55,177 bases of DNA from positions 1 to 55,177 of the forward strand of contig NZ_NBXB01000019.1 in the NCBI RefSeq assembly GCF_003399635.1, given 5' to 3'. The notes beneath the pieces were generated by a model. The model did no database searches. It was not told where the DNA came from and worked only from the letters and a program-made list of their open reading frames with translations. Origin of the DNA: Subtercola boreus. Its GTDB lineage: Bacteria; Actinomycetota; Actinomycetes; Actinomycetales; Microbacteriaceae. Positions 43,325 to 51,574 of this stretch are shown one piece after another. Position 1 is the stretch's first letter. Every line of letters starts with the position of its first letter. Made by a program: the position numbers and the translations under genes.

Positions 43325-43690
43325 CTACTGCTTGTCGAGCGTGCCGATCCTGTCGCCGCCCGTGCGGTACACAGCGAGAGTCTTGGCGTCGACCTTGGCC
43401 GTCGAGGCCAGGTTGAGCCACGGCGTGACCCCCTCGCAGGCCACCAGCGTCGACGCGAAGGGTCCGAACGTGAAGGTGTCGCCCGAGATCGTGCCCTGAC
43501 CCTTCATCGAGTTGCAGCCATCGGTGCCCGAGAAGGTCCCGTCTGACGAGATCGTGAGCGATGGCTGACCGGCGGTGGCTTCGCCCCAGCTTCCGGTGAA
43601 AGAGGATGCTGAGCTCGAGCATCCGCTCAGCGCCGCAAGCGCGAATGCCGCGGTGACGGCCAGTGCCATTCGAGCTCTGCGGATGTTCAT
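43325..43690 (-). CDS. META-domain lipoprotein (HslJ-like)
   Basis: The 121-residue protein has a signal peptide ending in the lipobox LSGC, so Cys should be lipidated and the mature protein exported. The rest is a META domain: GSWGEATAGQPSLTISSDGTF, then SGTDGCNSMKGQG, as in heat-shock protein HslJ. ATG 43690 places the signal sequence at the N-terminus; an upstream ATG at 43729 would add 13 residues. Its function in actinobacteria is not defined. Confidence 0.9.
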   Translation of the reverse strand: MNIRRARMALAVTAAFALAALSGCSSSASSFTGSWGEATAGQPSLTISSDGTFSGTDGCNSMKGQGTISGDTFTFGPFASTLVACEGVTPWLNLASTAKVDAKTLAVYRTGGDRIGTLDKQ

Positions 43691-43716
43691 GCCTGAAGTG
43701 TCGCTACGAGGATGTC

Positions 43717-44895
43717 TCAGCGCAGCCATTCCCGGGAAGCCGTCACCAGTGCAGCGACCCCGCGATCGAGCGTCGGCTGCGGCTCGGGTGCGAAATGCGG
43801 CGAGTGGTTCGACGGAATGTCGCGGTCGAGAGTGCCGGCGCTCGCAGCGGCGAGGTACTGCTGGGTGTTGGCGCCGCCGAGGATCCAGTAGACCAGCGGG
43901 ACTTCCGCGGCGGTTGCCAGCAGGCCCACGTCTTCGCTCCCCGAGACCTGGCCGGGGTCGAGAACAGCCTCGTCACTGAACGCCGCGCGAAAGGCGCCCA
44001 TCGTTCGTTCGGTCGCGGCACGTTCGTTGACGGTGACCGGAAACGACTCCGCGAACTCGAGCGTCGGCTCAGGCGCCCCAGCTGCCGCGGCCTCGGCCCG
44101 CGCGATGCGCTCGATCGAGTCCAGGATGCGCAGCCGCACCTGCTCGCTGTATGCCCGCATGCTCAGCCCGAGCGTCGCGCTCTCGGGAATGATGTTGTTC
44201 TTCGACCCCGCGTGAATCTGCCCCACCGTCACCACCGCGACATCCTGCGGCGCGATCTCGCGAGCCACGATCGTCTGCAGCCTTCCGACGATTGCCGCAG
44301 CGATCACGATTGGATCGATCGTCGTCTCGGGCCGCGAACCGTGCCCGCCTCGCCCGTGCACCGTGATGTCGAGGCTGTCGGCCGACGCGAACGCCGCGCC
44401 AGGGTGAGCGCCGAGCATCCCGGCCGGCGCGGGCCCGACATGCTGGCCGAGCACCACATCCGGGGTCGGAACCTTCTCGTACAACCCGTCGTCGAGCATC
44501 GCTCGCGCGCCGTGGCCCACCTCTTCCGCGGGCTGGAACACGGCCACCGCGGTTCCGTTCCACTCGGCTCTCGTCGCGGACAGCTCACGCACCGCGCCGA
44601 TCAGGCAGGCGACGTGTACGTCGTGCCCGCAGGCGTGCATGACACCGGGTGTGGCGCTCGCGTAGCCGAGCCCGGTCTGCTCCGCCACCGGTAGCGCATC
44701 CATGTCGGCTCGCAGCAGCACCGTCGGCCCGTCGCCGTTCCGCAGAACCCCGGCCACTCCGGTCATCCCGACGCCCTCGACGACGTCGAACCCTGCCGCC
44801 CGCAATTCGGCTGCGGCAATCGCGGCCGTGCACGTCTCTTCGAATGAGAGCTCCGGATGCTCGTGCAGCTGCCGGTACAGCTCGTCGATCGTCAT
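43717..44895 (-). CDS. M20-family amidohydrolase (hippurate/IAA-amino-acid hydrolase type)
   Basis: The 392-residue metallo-hydrolase has metal-binding motifs HEHPELSFEE, MHACGHDVH, QPAEEVGHGA and a C-terminal HSPHF. The dimerisation domain carries the HGRGGHGSRPE motif. Family members split N-acyl amino acids such as hippurate or N-acetyl-aminopimelate derivatives. The start is preceded by a purine-rich AAGGAG and by CAAGAT six bases before the ATG. It lies immediately after the truncated jetB fragment, so its promoter region is the point where the Wadjet locus breaks off. Confidence 0.93.
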   Translation of the reverse strand: MTIDELYRQLHEHPELSFEETCTAAIAAAELRAAGFDVVEGVGMTGVAGVLRNGDGPTVLLRADMDALPVAEQTGLGYASATPGVMHACGHDVHVACLIGAVRELSATRAEWNGTAVAVFQPAEEVGHGARAMLDDGLYEKVPTPDVVLGQHVGPAPAGMLGAHPGAAFASADSLDITVHGRGGHGSRPETTIDPIVIAAAIVGRLQTIVAREIAPQDVAVVTVGQIHAGSKNNIIPESATLGLSMRAYSEQVRLRILDSIERIARAEAAAAGAPEPTLEFAESFPVTVNERAATERTMGAFRAAFSDEAVLDPGQVSGSEDVGLLATAAEVPLVYWILGGANTQQYLAAASAGTLDRDIPSNHSPHFAPEPQPTLDRGVAALVTASREWLR

Positions 44896-44978
44896 GCCCT
44901 CATCTTGCTCCTTCCCGGCTCACGGTGGGGGGGAAAATCCGGATGATCTTCACCCGTCTCACCCGATCATGGCTAGAT

Positions 44979-45179
44979 TCATCGCATGAGCTCGAGGAAC
45001 AGATCGTTCAGCCGGGAACGGATGCTGCGCTCGTCAGCCACGAGCGCAGACCACAGCCCGGGCTGCTGACGCCCCGTGAGATAGGGGCCCTTCAGAATCT
45101 CGAGCAGCGCCCGCCGGGACGGTTCGAGCAGAGTGCCCGCGTCACCGTCCCAGAGTCCGCGCTGTGGTTCGTCGGTCAT
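44979..45179 (-). pseudogene. jetB: 5' fragment of jetB (DUF4194), truncated Wadjet subunit
   Basis: Sixty-six residues start MTDEPQRGLWDGDAGTL and continue LEPSRRALLEILKGPYL and LWSALVADERSIRSRLNDLF before ending at LELMR-stop. This matches the first third of DUF4194 (JetB, kleisin-partner subunit of the SMC-like Wadjet complex), which normally goes on for over 100 more residues. The break comes right after LEL. Downstream DNA is the M20 amidohydrolase promoter, and jetC (SMC-like ATPase) and jetD (toprim nuclease) are absent. The ATGA overlap with jetA is still intact. It cannot form a working complex. Confidence 0.85.
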
Positions 45180-46633
45180 CCGGCAACCTCTCCTGTGAAC
45201 AGATGCAGCTCGATTTCGGCACGGCGCTCGACCCCGTCGAGGCCGTGCCAGACAACCTCTTCCACGGCACCGGCGCGCCGTTCTCCCTGCTGCGTGGCGA
45301 GCGACAGAAGACCGATGACGCTCGCGACACCCTGGCTGGCGGGGTGCCGCACAAGCAGGGCGCCGACGCTCACCGGCCCCATCGCGGCGAGCGTCTCGTT
45401 GACGTTCGCCGCGAGCTCGGTGAAGTCGATCTCGCTCTCCCGTGCCACGGCCGCGAGAGCTGCGAAGTCGACGACCCCGGGCACATCGTCGGCGAGCTCT
45501 GCACCGGTGTCGAAGTCGGAAGGGTCGAACGGGCTGAGTTCGCCCACACTGCTGAAACGCATCGCCGACAGCTCGAGTTCGCCACCGATCTCGGCGTACG
45601 GCTTCACCCGCTTGCTTGCCGCAACAGCCGCAGCAAGGGCCTCCTGCAGTATTCCTCTCAGAGCGCGATCGCGTTGGAACTCCTGCGAATGCACGTACCG
45701 CCGCAGGCCCCTGGCGAACTCGGTGAGGATGCCCTGCACCTCGCGACTGCCGTCCTTCATCTCCCGGATGAGCCCCCGGAGCCCGCGCCGCGCCTCCACC
45801 GACAGCTCGCCGGCGAACTCTCGCCCCAGAATCGCCGACACGTCAGCTTCGAACGCCGCCGAGCGCTCGGGGTCGCGGATGAGCGCGGAGAAGGCCGAGA
45901 AAGTGCGCCCTTCGTCTGACGATTCGATGAGGTCGACGCCCCGGAAAACATCGTCGAGCACCGCGCCCTGCGACTCGTCGGTGTTCAGGATGCTCTCCCG
46001 CAGCTCGCGGTTGATCTCGCCGAACAGCGCTCGCACTCTGGCGAAGTCGGCGGGCAGCGCTTGGGCCTGCAGAAGCACATCGGTGACCCGTTCGGTGGCT
46101 CGCCGGGTGTCGAGCACGGTGAAGTCGCCTCCCCGGATTCGTTCGATCTCCTCGTCGATCCGCCGCTTCTCCCGTTCCAGCGCGTCGAGGCGACGGGTCG
46201 AGTCGGGGTCGGTGTCGATCGCGAGCTGCTGCAGGGTTGCCGCGAGGCTCACGAGGCGTGACTCGGTCACCGTGCTGCGAGGCGCCTGCAACTGATTGAG
46301 GAGCCGAATCGCGTCGAACCCCGCCGCAGAGAGTTCGTAGGTCTCACCCCGCGCGTCTGTGGCAGGGCGCCGGATCAGGATGCCCGCGTTCCGCCACTCG
46401 TCGCAGTACGCCTTCGCGCGCCGGTTCGACAGATCGAAGTGATCCCTCAGCTCTTCCAGGTCGGCGTCGATCAGCTCGTGAAGATCATCCGCCGGTACGC
46501 GTGTGCCCGGCTGCCCCAGGCGCTCGGCCACCACCGCTGCGATCACGGCCACATTGTCTTTCCGGAGCATCTGCAGCGCCGGGTTCTCATCGATCAGCCT
46601 CTTGTAGGAGAGAGCGGCTGCGAGTGCGGGCAT
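45176..46633 (-). CDS. jetA: JetA, DUF3375 kleisin of a degraded Wadjet system
   Basis: The 485-residue protein matches DUF3375 along its length: LIDENPALQMLRKDNVAVIA, a winged-helix-like part (FDLSNRRAKAYCDEWRNAGI), a long helical centre with LDALEREKRRIDEEIERIRGG, and VLDDVFRGVDLIESSDEGRTF. In Wadjet (JetABCD) it is the kleisin of an SMC-like complex that extrudes and cleaves closed circular plasmids. The frame is complete. jetB is cut to 66 codons and jetC and jetD are missing, so this is an orphan. CAAGAT at 46640-46645 lies six bases before the ATG. Confidence 0.92.
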   Translation of the reverse strand: MPALAAALSYKRLIDENPALQMLRKDNVAVIAAVVAERLGQPGTRVPADDLHELIDADLEELRDHFDLSNRRAKAYCDEWRNAGILIRRPATDARGETYELSAAGFDAIRLLNQLQAPRSTVTESRLVSLAATLQQLAIDTDPDSTRRLDALEREKRRIDEEIERIRGGDFTVLDTRRATERVTDVLLQAQALPADFARVRALFGEINRELRESILNTDESQGAVLDDVFRGVDLIESSDEGRTFSAFSALIRDPERSAAFEADVSAILGREFAGELSVEARRGLRGLIREMKDGSREVQGILTEFARGLRRYVHSQEFQRDRALRGILQEALAAAVAASKRVKPYAEIGGELELSAMRFSSVGELSPFDPSDFDTGAELADDVPGVVDFAALAAVARESEIDFTELAANVNETLAAMGPVSVGALLVRHPASQGVASVIGLLSLATQQGERRAGAVEEVVWHGLDGVERRAEIELHLFTGEVAG

Positions 46634-46656
46634 GGATCCATCTTGGCGTGGTTCTC

Positions 46657-46968
46657 ATGGCTCCCGCTAAACTGATGATAAATCATTGGGCGGCCCTCCT
46701 CGAGCGCACGGTGAACCCGGGGGCGAGCAGTGAATCGGCATCCATCGCGCCGGGCGACGACCTGTCGAGTGGGCCGACGCTGATATTCTATCGGGTGCTC
46801 GAGGCGAAGACGGTGGAGAACCGCATCCACTTCGACCTCGTGACGACCGCGTTCGATGCGGAGCTTGCGCGGGTGGTCGGGTTGGGTGCGACCGTGCGCG
46901 CTTCGTTCGAGTCGTGGACGACGCTTGCCGACCCCGAGGGCAACGAGTTCGACCTCATCCGGGGCTGA
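46657..46968 (+). pseudogene. 5'-truncated VOC-family gene
   Basis: The frame reads HWAALLERTVNPGASSESAS, then IHFDLVTTAFDAELARVVGLG and TTLADPEGNEFDL, the body and end of a VOC/glyoxalase-like protein. The first beta strand, normally with the DCxDP metal site before FWAALLG (~20 residues), is missing. Residues before it (MAPAKLMIN) are unrelated. The break lies only 24-45 bases from the divergent jetA start, so the Wadjet locus boundary seems to have removed it. A 103-residue product from ATG 46657 is possible but would lack a metal ligand. Confidence 0.72.
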
Positions 46969-46992
46969 ACGCGGCGAGCGGGGCACGGCTTT

Positions 46993-47006
46993 GGACAGAT
47001 CTGTTC
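46993..47006 (+). promoter_or_regulatory. candidate TetR operator
   Basis: GGACAGATCTGTTC is a near-palindrome (perfect 10-bp core ACAGATCTGT) placed 14 bases before the TetR-family gene, a typical place for autoregulation. Confidence 0.45.
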
Positions 47007-47019
47007 GATATCACCGATC

Positions 47020-47613
47020 ATGGCCAGATCGTCAGTGACTCCCGAAACGAAGAAGCCGTCGGCGCGCGACCGCCTGCTGGCGGCATCCGATGAGCTCTTT
47101 TACAACGAAGGCATCCACACGGTCGGTATCGACCGGGTCATCGAGAAGGCGGGCGTTGCGAAGGGCTCCCTCTATTGCATCTTCGGGGGCAAAGACCAGC
47201 TGATCGAGACGTACCTCTTCAACCGTCACCAGGCGTGGATGGAGGTCGTGCAGCGGGGAATGGATGCGGCCGACGATCCGCGGGCGAAGATCCTGGCCGT
47301 GTTCGACGAGCTCGGCACGCTGTTCGCCGCGCCCGACTTTCGGGGGTGTGCGTTCGTGAACGCCACCGCGGAGGCGCTGCCCGGTAGCCCGGAGGATCTG
47401 GCGGCGGGGAAGTTCCGGGGGTGGATCCACGAGCTGTTCTTTTCGCTGGCTGTGGCGGCGGGTGCTGTCTCGCCTCGCGTGCTCGCCGACCAGCTGGTGG
47501 TGCTCTACGACGGGGCGAACACTACGGCGCAGATGGATAAGACGGCGGCGCCGGCGGTGGTTGCGAAAGGGATGGTGCGGATGGTGCTCGACTCGAGTTC
47601 GTACGTCTCGTAG
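47020..47613 (+). CDS. TetR-family transcriptional regulator
   Basis: The 197-residue regulator has the N-terminal helix-turn-helix RLLAASDELFYNEGIHTVGI, then DRVIEKAGVAKGSLYCIFGGK. A ligand-binding domain follows (GCAFVNATAEALPGSPEDL). The sequence resembles the group that controls efflux or short-chain dehydrogenase genes. No neighbour in the same direction is an obvious target, so autoregulation through the dyad upstream, or control of the divergent jetA/VOC region, remain open. Confidence 0.93.
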   Translation: MARSSVTPETKKPSARDRLLAASDELFYNEGIHTVGIDRVIEKAGVAKGSLYCIFGGKDQLIETYLFNRHQAWMEVVQRGMDAADDPRAKILAVFDELGTLFAAPDFRGCAFVNATAEALPGSPEDLAAGKFRGWIHELFFSLAVAAGAVSPRVLADQLVVLYDGANTTAQMDKTAAPAVVAKGMVRMVLDSSSYVS

Positions 47614-47756
47614 CAGAGAACGCGCTGGTGAAGGCGTTGGCGGGTCGGGGCTTGGCCTGCGGATTGCTATCGATGGAGGGCAGGAGCGTCGGTGGAGTCG
47701 TCTACCATGACCGGGTTTTCCGGCTATTTTGGACGAGTCCACCGTAGAATTGGTCC

Positions 47757-48176
47757 ATGTCGGTTTCAGAGCTCCGGGCCCCCAGGGGGCTACTGACACC
47801 CACGCGCTCGGCCGATCTCATCCGGAACGAACTCGAGGCGGGCAACACGGATGTTGCCATTCGCGTCATGACGGAAATGGCCGGCCGCTTGCAGTTGGCC
47901 TCAGACGACGGCCTCTCCGAACTCCAATTATCGCCTCCGACTACAGGCCGACCGGAGTGGGACACATTTCTTGCGACCGTAGTCATGTGGGATTCTCACA
48001 AACGCGGTCTGGATGCGCCCTCGTGGACAGACCGTCCGCCCCTGGTGTCGGAATGGTTCGTCGGATACGAACAGTCCACTGAGGCGGGTTGGCGCGAGGT
48101 TGTGCGTTCGGAGACTCCGGCAGAGTTTCTCGGGCGCGGAATTTTGATCCGCGAGAAGAGCCTCGGCATCCGGTGA
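47757..48176 (+). CDS. first gene of a nucleotidyltransferase toxin-antitoxin-like pair
   Basis: The 139-residue protein starts MSVSELRAPRGLLTPTRSAD and continues NELEAGNTDVAIRVMTEMAG, a helical part. A C-terminal part has WDTFLATVVMWDSHKRGL and WFVGYEQSTEAGWREVVR. It overlaps the nucleotidyltransferase gene by GTGA, so the two are coupled. ATG 47757 has -10 TAGAAT (47745-47750) and six spacer bases. Antitoxin identity is inferred from position only. Confidence 0.75.
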   Translation: MSVSELRAPRGLLTPTRSADLIRNELEAGNTDVAIRVMTEMAGRLQLASDDGLSELQLSPPTTGRPEWDTFLATVVMWDSHKRGLDAPSWTDRPPLVSEWFVGYEQSTEAGWREVVRSETPAEFLGRGILIREKSLGIR

Positions 48177-48745
48177 TCGACGACCAGGTTCTCTTCTCGA
48201 GGGACGATCTGATGGAGCTGCTCACCGAGCTGGGGCGGAGATTGGACGCTCGGGGCGTGACCGCCGAGGCATACATCATCGGGGGAACCGCCATGGCGAT
48301 CGGGCTGGGTTCCTCCCGCCGGACAGGAGACGTCGACGGCTGGTTCAAGCCTATGAAGGAAGTCCTAGAGGAGGCGCACACTATGGCCGTCGAACGTGGC
48401 CTAGCGACCGACTGGCTGAACACGCACGCCTCTGGCTTCATGTCGTTCTCGCCCAAAGACGACGTCGGCGCGCAATCGATCACTCTCAGAGGAATGCGGA
48501 TCCGGTTGGCCTCGCCTCGGTTTCTTCTTGCGATGAAGCTGGCTGCTGGCCGCGCCAAAGACGCGGCCGATATCTCGAAGCTGATCAATGAGCTGGGGAT
48601 CAGCGATGCAGACGAACTGGTCGATCTTGCATTTGATGTCTTGGGTGAAGACGGCGTGACGCTCACTGACTCGCGCGAGTCCCTCACCTTCCAGGCTCGG
48701 GATGCGATTGCCGCCGCAGCCCGAGAGCGCAGCCGAGACGCCTGA
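48173..48745 (+). CDS. DUF6036-type nucleotidyltransferase, probable toxin
   Basis: The 190-residue protein has the nucleotidyltransferase core AYIIGGTAMAIGLGSSRRTG followed by DVDGWF (GG...DxD catalytic pattern). SPRFLLAMKLAAGRAKDAAD and ISKLINELGI then resemble MenT/AbiEii-type tails. Such enzymes can modify tRNA or nucleotides and act as toxins with a co-encoded partner. The GTG overlaps the previous stop (GTGA). Whether this is a toxin or an ordinary enzyme cannot be settled from sequence. Confidence 0.82.
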   Translation: MIDDQVLFSRDDLMELLTELGRRLDARGVTAEAYIIGGTAMAIGLGSSRRTGDVDGWFKPMKEVLEEAHTMAVERGLATDWLNTHASGFMSFSPKDDVGAQSITLRGMRIRLASPRFLLAMKLAAGRAKDAADISKLINELGISDADELVDLAFDVLGEDGVTLTDSRESLTFQARDAIAAAARERSRDA

Positions 48746-48815
48746 ACGCCCTACCCCGACGCGTTCCCCGCGAACAGCCTGAGCTTTCAGACGAGCCGAT
48801 GCTCATAATGAAGAG

Positions 48816-50045
48816 GTGTTCACCCCCACCCGCTTGGCCGCACTCGAAGCCCTCACCGATTTCGTTCCCCGCGCGGGGTCGCAGTATGCGCGCGCCCGGA
48901 ACGTCGATATGGGGCCCGGTCGCGACAATGTCTCGTCGCTCTCGCCCTATATTCGGCACCGGCTTCTGACCGAGCGCGAGGTCGTTGCCGCCGTGCTCGA
49001 GCAGCACCGGCTCTCGTCGTGCGAGAAGTTCGTGCAGGAGGTGATGTGGCGCACCTACTGGAAGGGCTGGCTCGAGCAGAATCCCGAGGTGTGGATGCGC
49101 TACCGCCGTGATGTCGACGAACTCGTGCAATCCGGCGAGACCGAGAGCGCTGCATATCGTGATGCCGTCACCGGGCACAGCGGAATCGACGCGATGGATG
49201 CCTGGGCCCTCGAACTCGTCGGGACCGGCTACCTGCACAACCACACGCGCATGTGGTTCGCGAGCATCTGGATCTTCACGCTGGGCCTGCCGTGGCAGCT
49301 GGGCGCCGACTTCTTCTACCGACATCTGCTCGACGGGGATGCCGCATCGAACACGCTGTCATGGCGATGGGTGGCCGGGCTTCAGACAGTCGGTAAGACG
49401 TATCTCGCGTCGCAGTCGAACATCTCCCGGTACACCGATGGCCGGTTCTCGCCGGAGGGGCTGGCTACGACCGCACGAGCTCTGGTTGAGGATCCGCTGC
49501 CGGCGCGCTCGGCTCTCGCGCCGCCGGAAGCGAGTCCCAGCGGGCGACGGCGGGGGTTGATTCTGCACGAGGAAGACCTGGATTGGCCGAGTCTGCTGGC
49601 TGAGCATCCGTTGGCCGGTACAAGCGGCCAGGGGCCGGTGCCCGTGCCTGTGGCCTTTGCCGGTTTCGCCCGAGCCGACGACCGGTCGCCGCTGGGTGCG
49701 TCAGAGGTCGTGCGCGAGTTCACCCGGTCGGCTCTCGTCGACGGGGTGGGGCGAGCCCAGCCTCCGGTGCCGCGCGAGCAGCCACGCGTTCTGGCCGACA
49801 CGTTCGCTTCGACGGTTCTCGAGTGGGCGGCTTCAGAGAAGGTGGATTCGATCGTGATGCCGTTCGCTCCGGTCGGGCCGGTGCGTGAGCGGATCGACTC
49901 TCTTCGGGCGGTCGTCGCTTCGGAGGGGCTCATGCTGACGATGCTGCAGCGGCGGTGGGACACTCTGGCGTGGCCGCACGCGTCACGCGGGTTCTTTCCT
50001 TTTCGGGAACAGATTCCGAAGTTGCTGGCGCAACAGGGTCTCTGA
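48816..50045 (+). CDS. photolyase/cryptochrome-related FAD-binding protein, permuted order
   Basis: The 409-residue protein starts at once with a helical FAD-binding photolyase domain: FVPRAGSQYARARNVDMGPG, SLSPYIRHRLL, CEKFVQEVMWRTYWKGWLEQ, HNHTRMWFASIWIF and LDGDAASNTLSWRWVAGLQ. Classical photolyases have an alpha/beta antenna domain before this; here a Rossmann-like domain (LPAR...VLEWAASEKVDSIVMPFAPVGP) comes after it, residues ~235-409. CATAAT at 48804-48809 plus six bases precedes the GTG, so it is probably leaderless. DNA repair or light sensing is possible; the substrate is unknown. Confidence 0.85.
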   Translation: MFTPTRLAALEALTDFVPRAGSQYARARNVDMGPGRDNVSSLSPYIRHRLLTEREVVAAVLEQHRLSSCEKFVQEVMWRTYWKGWLEQNPEVWMRYRRDVDELVQSGETESAAYRDAVTGHSGIDAMDAWALELVGTGYLHNHTRMWFASIWIFTLGLPWQLGADFFYRHLLDGDAASNTLSWRWVAGLQTVGKTYLASQSNISRYTDGRFSPEGLATTARALVEDPLPARSALAPPEASPSGRRRGLILHEEDLDWPSLLAEHPLAGTSGQGPVPVPVAFAGFARADDRSPLGASEVVREFTRSALVDGVGRAQPPVPREQPRVLADTFASTVLEWAASEKVDSIVMPFAPVGPVRERIDSLRAVVASEGLMLTMLQRRWDTLAWPHASRGFFPFREQIPKLLAQQGL

Positions 50046-50220
50046 CGACCGTCAGGCGTGCGCCGTCGTCGGGGCGCCAAGTGTCGTAGCGGCGGGGGTG
50101 ACTTTGACGACGCCTACCCGGCAGTCCTGGCGGTCAGCTGTGGTGGGTGTGGGTGGCGTCGCTCGAAGACGGTCCCGAGGGAGCCTCAGGTAATGCCGGC
50201 CAGCGGACTAGAATCGGCTC

Positions 50221-50559
50221 ATGATCGAACAGGCACATGTCGTCATCGATGAACGGGTGTTCTACCGTGACATCAAGCCGTACGACGCGCCTCAGGAGCT
50301 GGCCGAGTTGCACGGGCCGTCACAGGGGCAGATGGTGCTGCCGATCAATGTCTACTGGGGGCCAGCGCACACCTTCGATCTCGACAACAAATCGGACGTC
50401 GTTGAGGCTTACCAGGCGGTGCTCCGGGAGGGACGTGTCAAGGATCAGGCCGAGATCCTGAACTCCGGCCTGCTGGTTTCGGTCTGGCCTCAGCTGCTCC
50501 TTCCTGCTCGTGTCCAGGCGCTTTGGGAGAATCGGTTCCCGATTCTGGCCGCGGCGTGA
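50221..50559 (+). CDS. first gene of a second toxin-antitoxin-like pair
   Basis: The 112-residue protein starts MIEQAHVVIDERVFYRDIKP and ends LLLPARVQALWENRFPILAA. It has no HTH that I can see. The ATG has -10 TAGAAT (50209-50214) and six spacer bases. The stop overlaps the nucleotidyltransferase start (GTGA). This copies the layout of the pair at 47757-48745, but the protein is not similar. Antitoxin role inferred from position. Confidence 0.72.
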   Translation: MIEQAHVVIDERVFYRDIKPYDAPQELAELHGPSQGQMVLPINVYWGPAHTFDLDNKSDVVEAYQAVLREGRVKDQAEILNSGLLVSVWPQLLLPARVQALWENRFPILAAA

Positions 50560-51203
50560 GCGATGATCTCCAGCTGCAATGGGATCTCACCCAGCTAGCG
50601 CTGACCGCACTGCGAGATCATGCGTTTGCGCTGGCCGGTTCCGGTGCGATCAGGGAGCACGGCTTCACCAATCGGCACACGCAGGATGTCGACCTTTTCA
50701 CGAACGACCCCGATCCCGAATCGTTCGATGACGCAGTCGACGGGTTGACGTTGGAACTGGAGCTCGTCGGCCTGAATGTGGAAAGTGTGCGTCGGGCACC
50801 CCGGTTTTCGCAACTGCGCGTCACCACCGCGACCGGTCACTCCGTCGACATGGATCTCGCCGTCGATTGGCGTCAGCGCGATCCTGTCGCTCTCGCCGTC
50901 GGGCCGGTGCTGAGTCTTGAGGACGCGGTCGGCAACAAGGTGAGCGCCCTGTACTCGCGGGCCGAGGCGCGCGACTACCTCGACGTCGATGCGATTCGCT
51001 CCAGCGGGCGGTTCACTGATGCTCAGCTTCTCTCAGCCGTCGCGGAGCGGGACGCGGGCTTTGACGTGATGATGTTCGCGAGCCAGCTGGAACTGGTGAC
51101 GCACATCCGTCCAGAACGAGTCGAGAGGTATGGCGTCAGCGCCGAACAGCTTGACGCAATCAGGAAGCGCTTCGTTCGTTGGGCCGCGGAGATCCGCTCG
51201 TAG
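50556..51203 (+). CDS. AbiEii/MenT-like nucleotidyltransferase, probable toxin
   Basis: The 215-residue protein has the AbiEii-type core FALAGSGAIREHGFTNRHTQ followed by DVDLFT, where GS...DVD forms the catalytic site. VLSLEDAVGNKVSALYSRAE and ARDYLDVDAIRSSGRF then give the family's R-D-xxD tail. AbiEii and MenT enzymes transfer nucleotides to tRNA ends or other acceptors and block growth. The partner gene overlaps by four bases. Function as toxin is family inference. Confidence 0.88.
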   Translation: MSDDLQLQWDLTQLALTALRDHAFALAGSGAIREHGFTNRHTQDVDLFTNDPDPESFDDAVDGLTLELELVGLNVESVRRAPRFSQLRVTTATGHSVDMDLAVDWRQRDPVALAVGPVLSLEDAVGNKVSALYSRAEARDYLDVDAIRSSGRFTDAQLLSAVAERDAGFDVMMFASQLELVTHIRPERVERYGVSAEQLDAIRKRFVRWAAEIRS

Positions 51204-51552
51204 CTTCTGTTCTGTTTGGCCTGGTCTGTCTCTAGCCTCGTGCGGCTGCCGCCGCTGAGAACGCTGGTGCCGCGGTCAAGGGTGCGGCTTTGAGCGTAAG
51301 CCGGGCGCTCGGATCGACATCGAAGCGAAAGCCAGACAAGAAGGTCTGAGGCTAGGACGCGCCATCACCGGGCTGAGCGAATTTCACGCCGTGCCTCTGC
51401 GATGAGATGGTCGTGATTGAATCCGACAGCCGTTCTCGAAGCACCATCAGCTCGATCCAGTATCGGGGTGGCTGCGCTGCGGCGGCGTCGAGATATCCGT
51501 TGCACGATCGCGTCATCTGTGACAGCATCGGCTGAGCTAGGGAGCTAGGGAG
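51204..51552. other. 349-base spacer ending in an 8-bp tandem repeat
   Basis: No convincing gene is seen. The last part, 51541-51572, is a tandem array of GGAGCTAG (four units, the last GGAGCCAG) that crosses the 3' end of the next minus-strand gene. The two flanking 8-mers CTAGCCTC and GAGGCTAG (near 51231 and 51345) are complementary but far apart. Confidence 0.6.
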
Positions 51553-51574
51553 CTAGGGAGCTAGGGAGCCAGGG
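51541..51574 (+). repeat. 8-bp tandem repeat over a gene end
   Basis: Units GGAGCTAG start at 51541, 51549 and 51557, then GGAGCCAG at 51565. Eight bases is not a multiple of three, so copy changes would alter the C-terminus of the overlapping gene. Confidence 0.85.
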
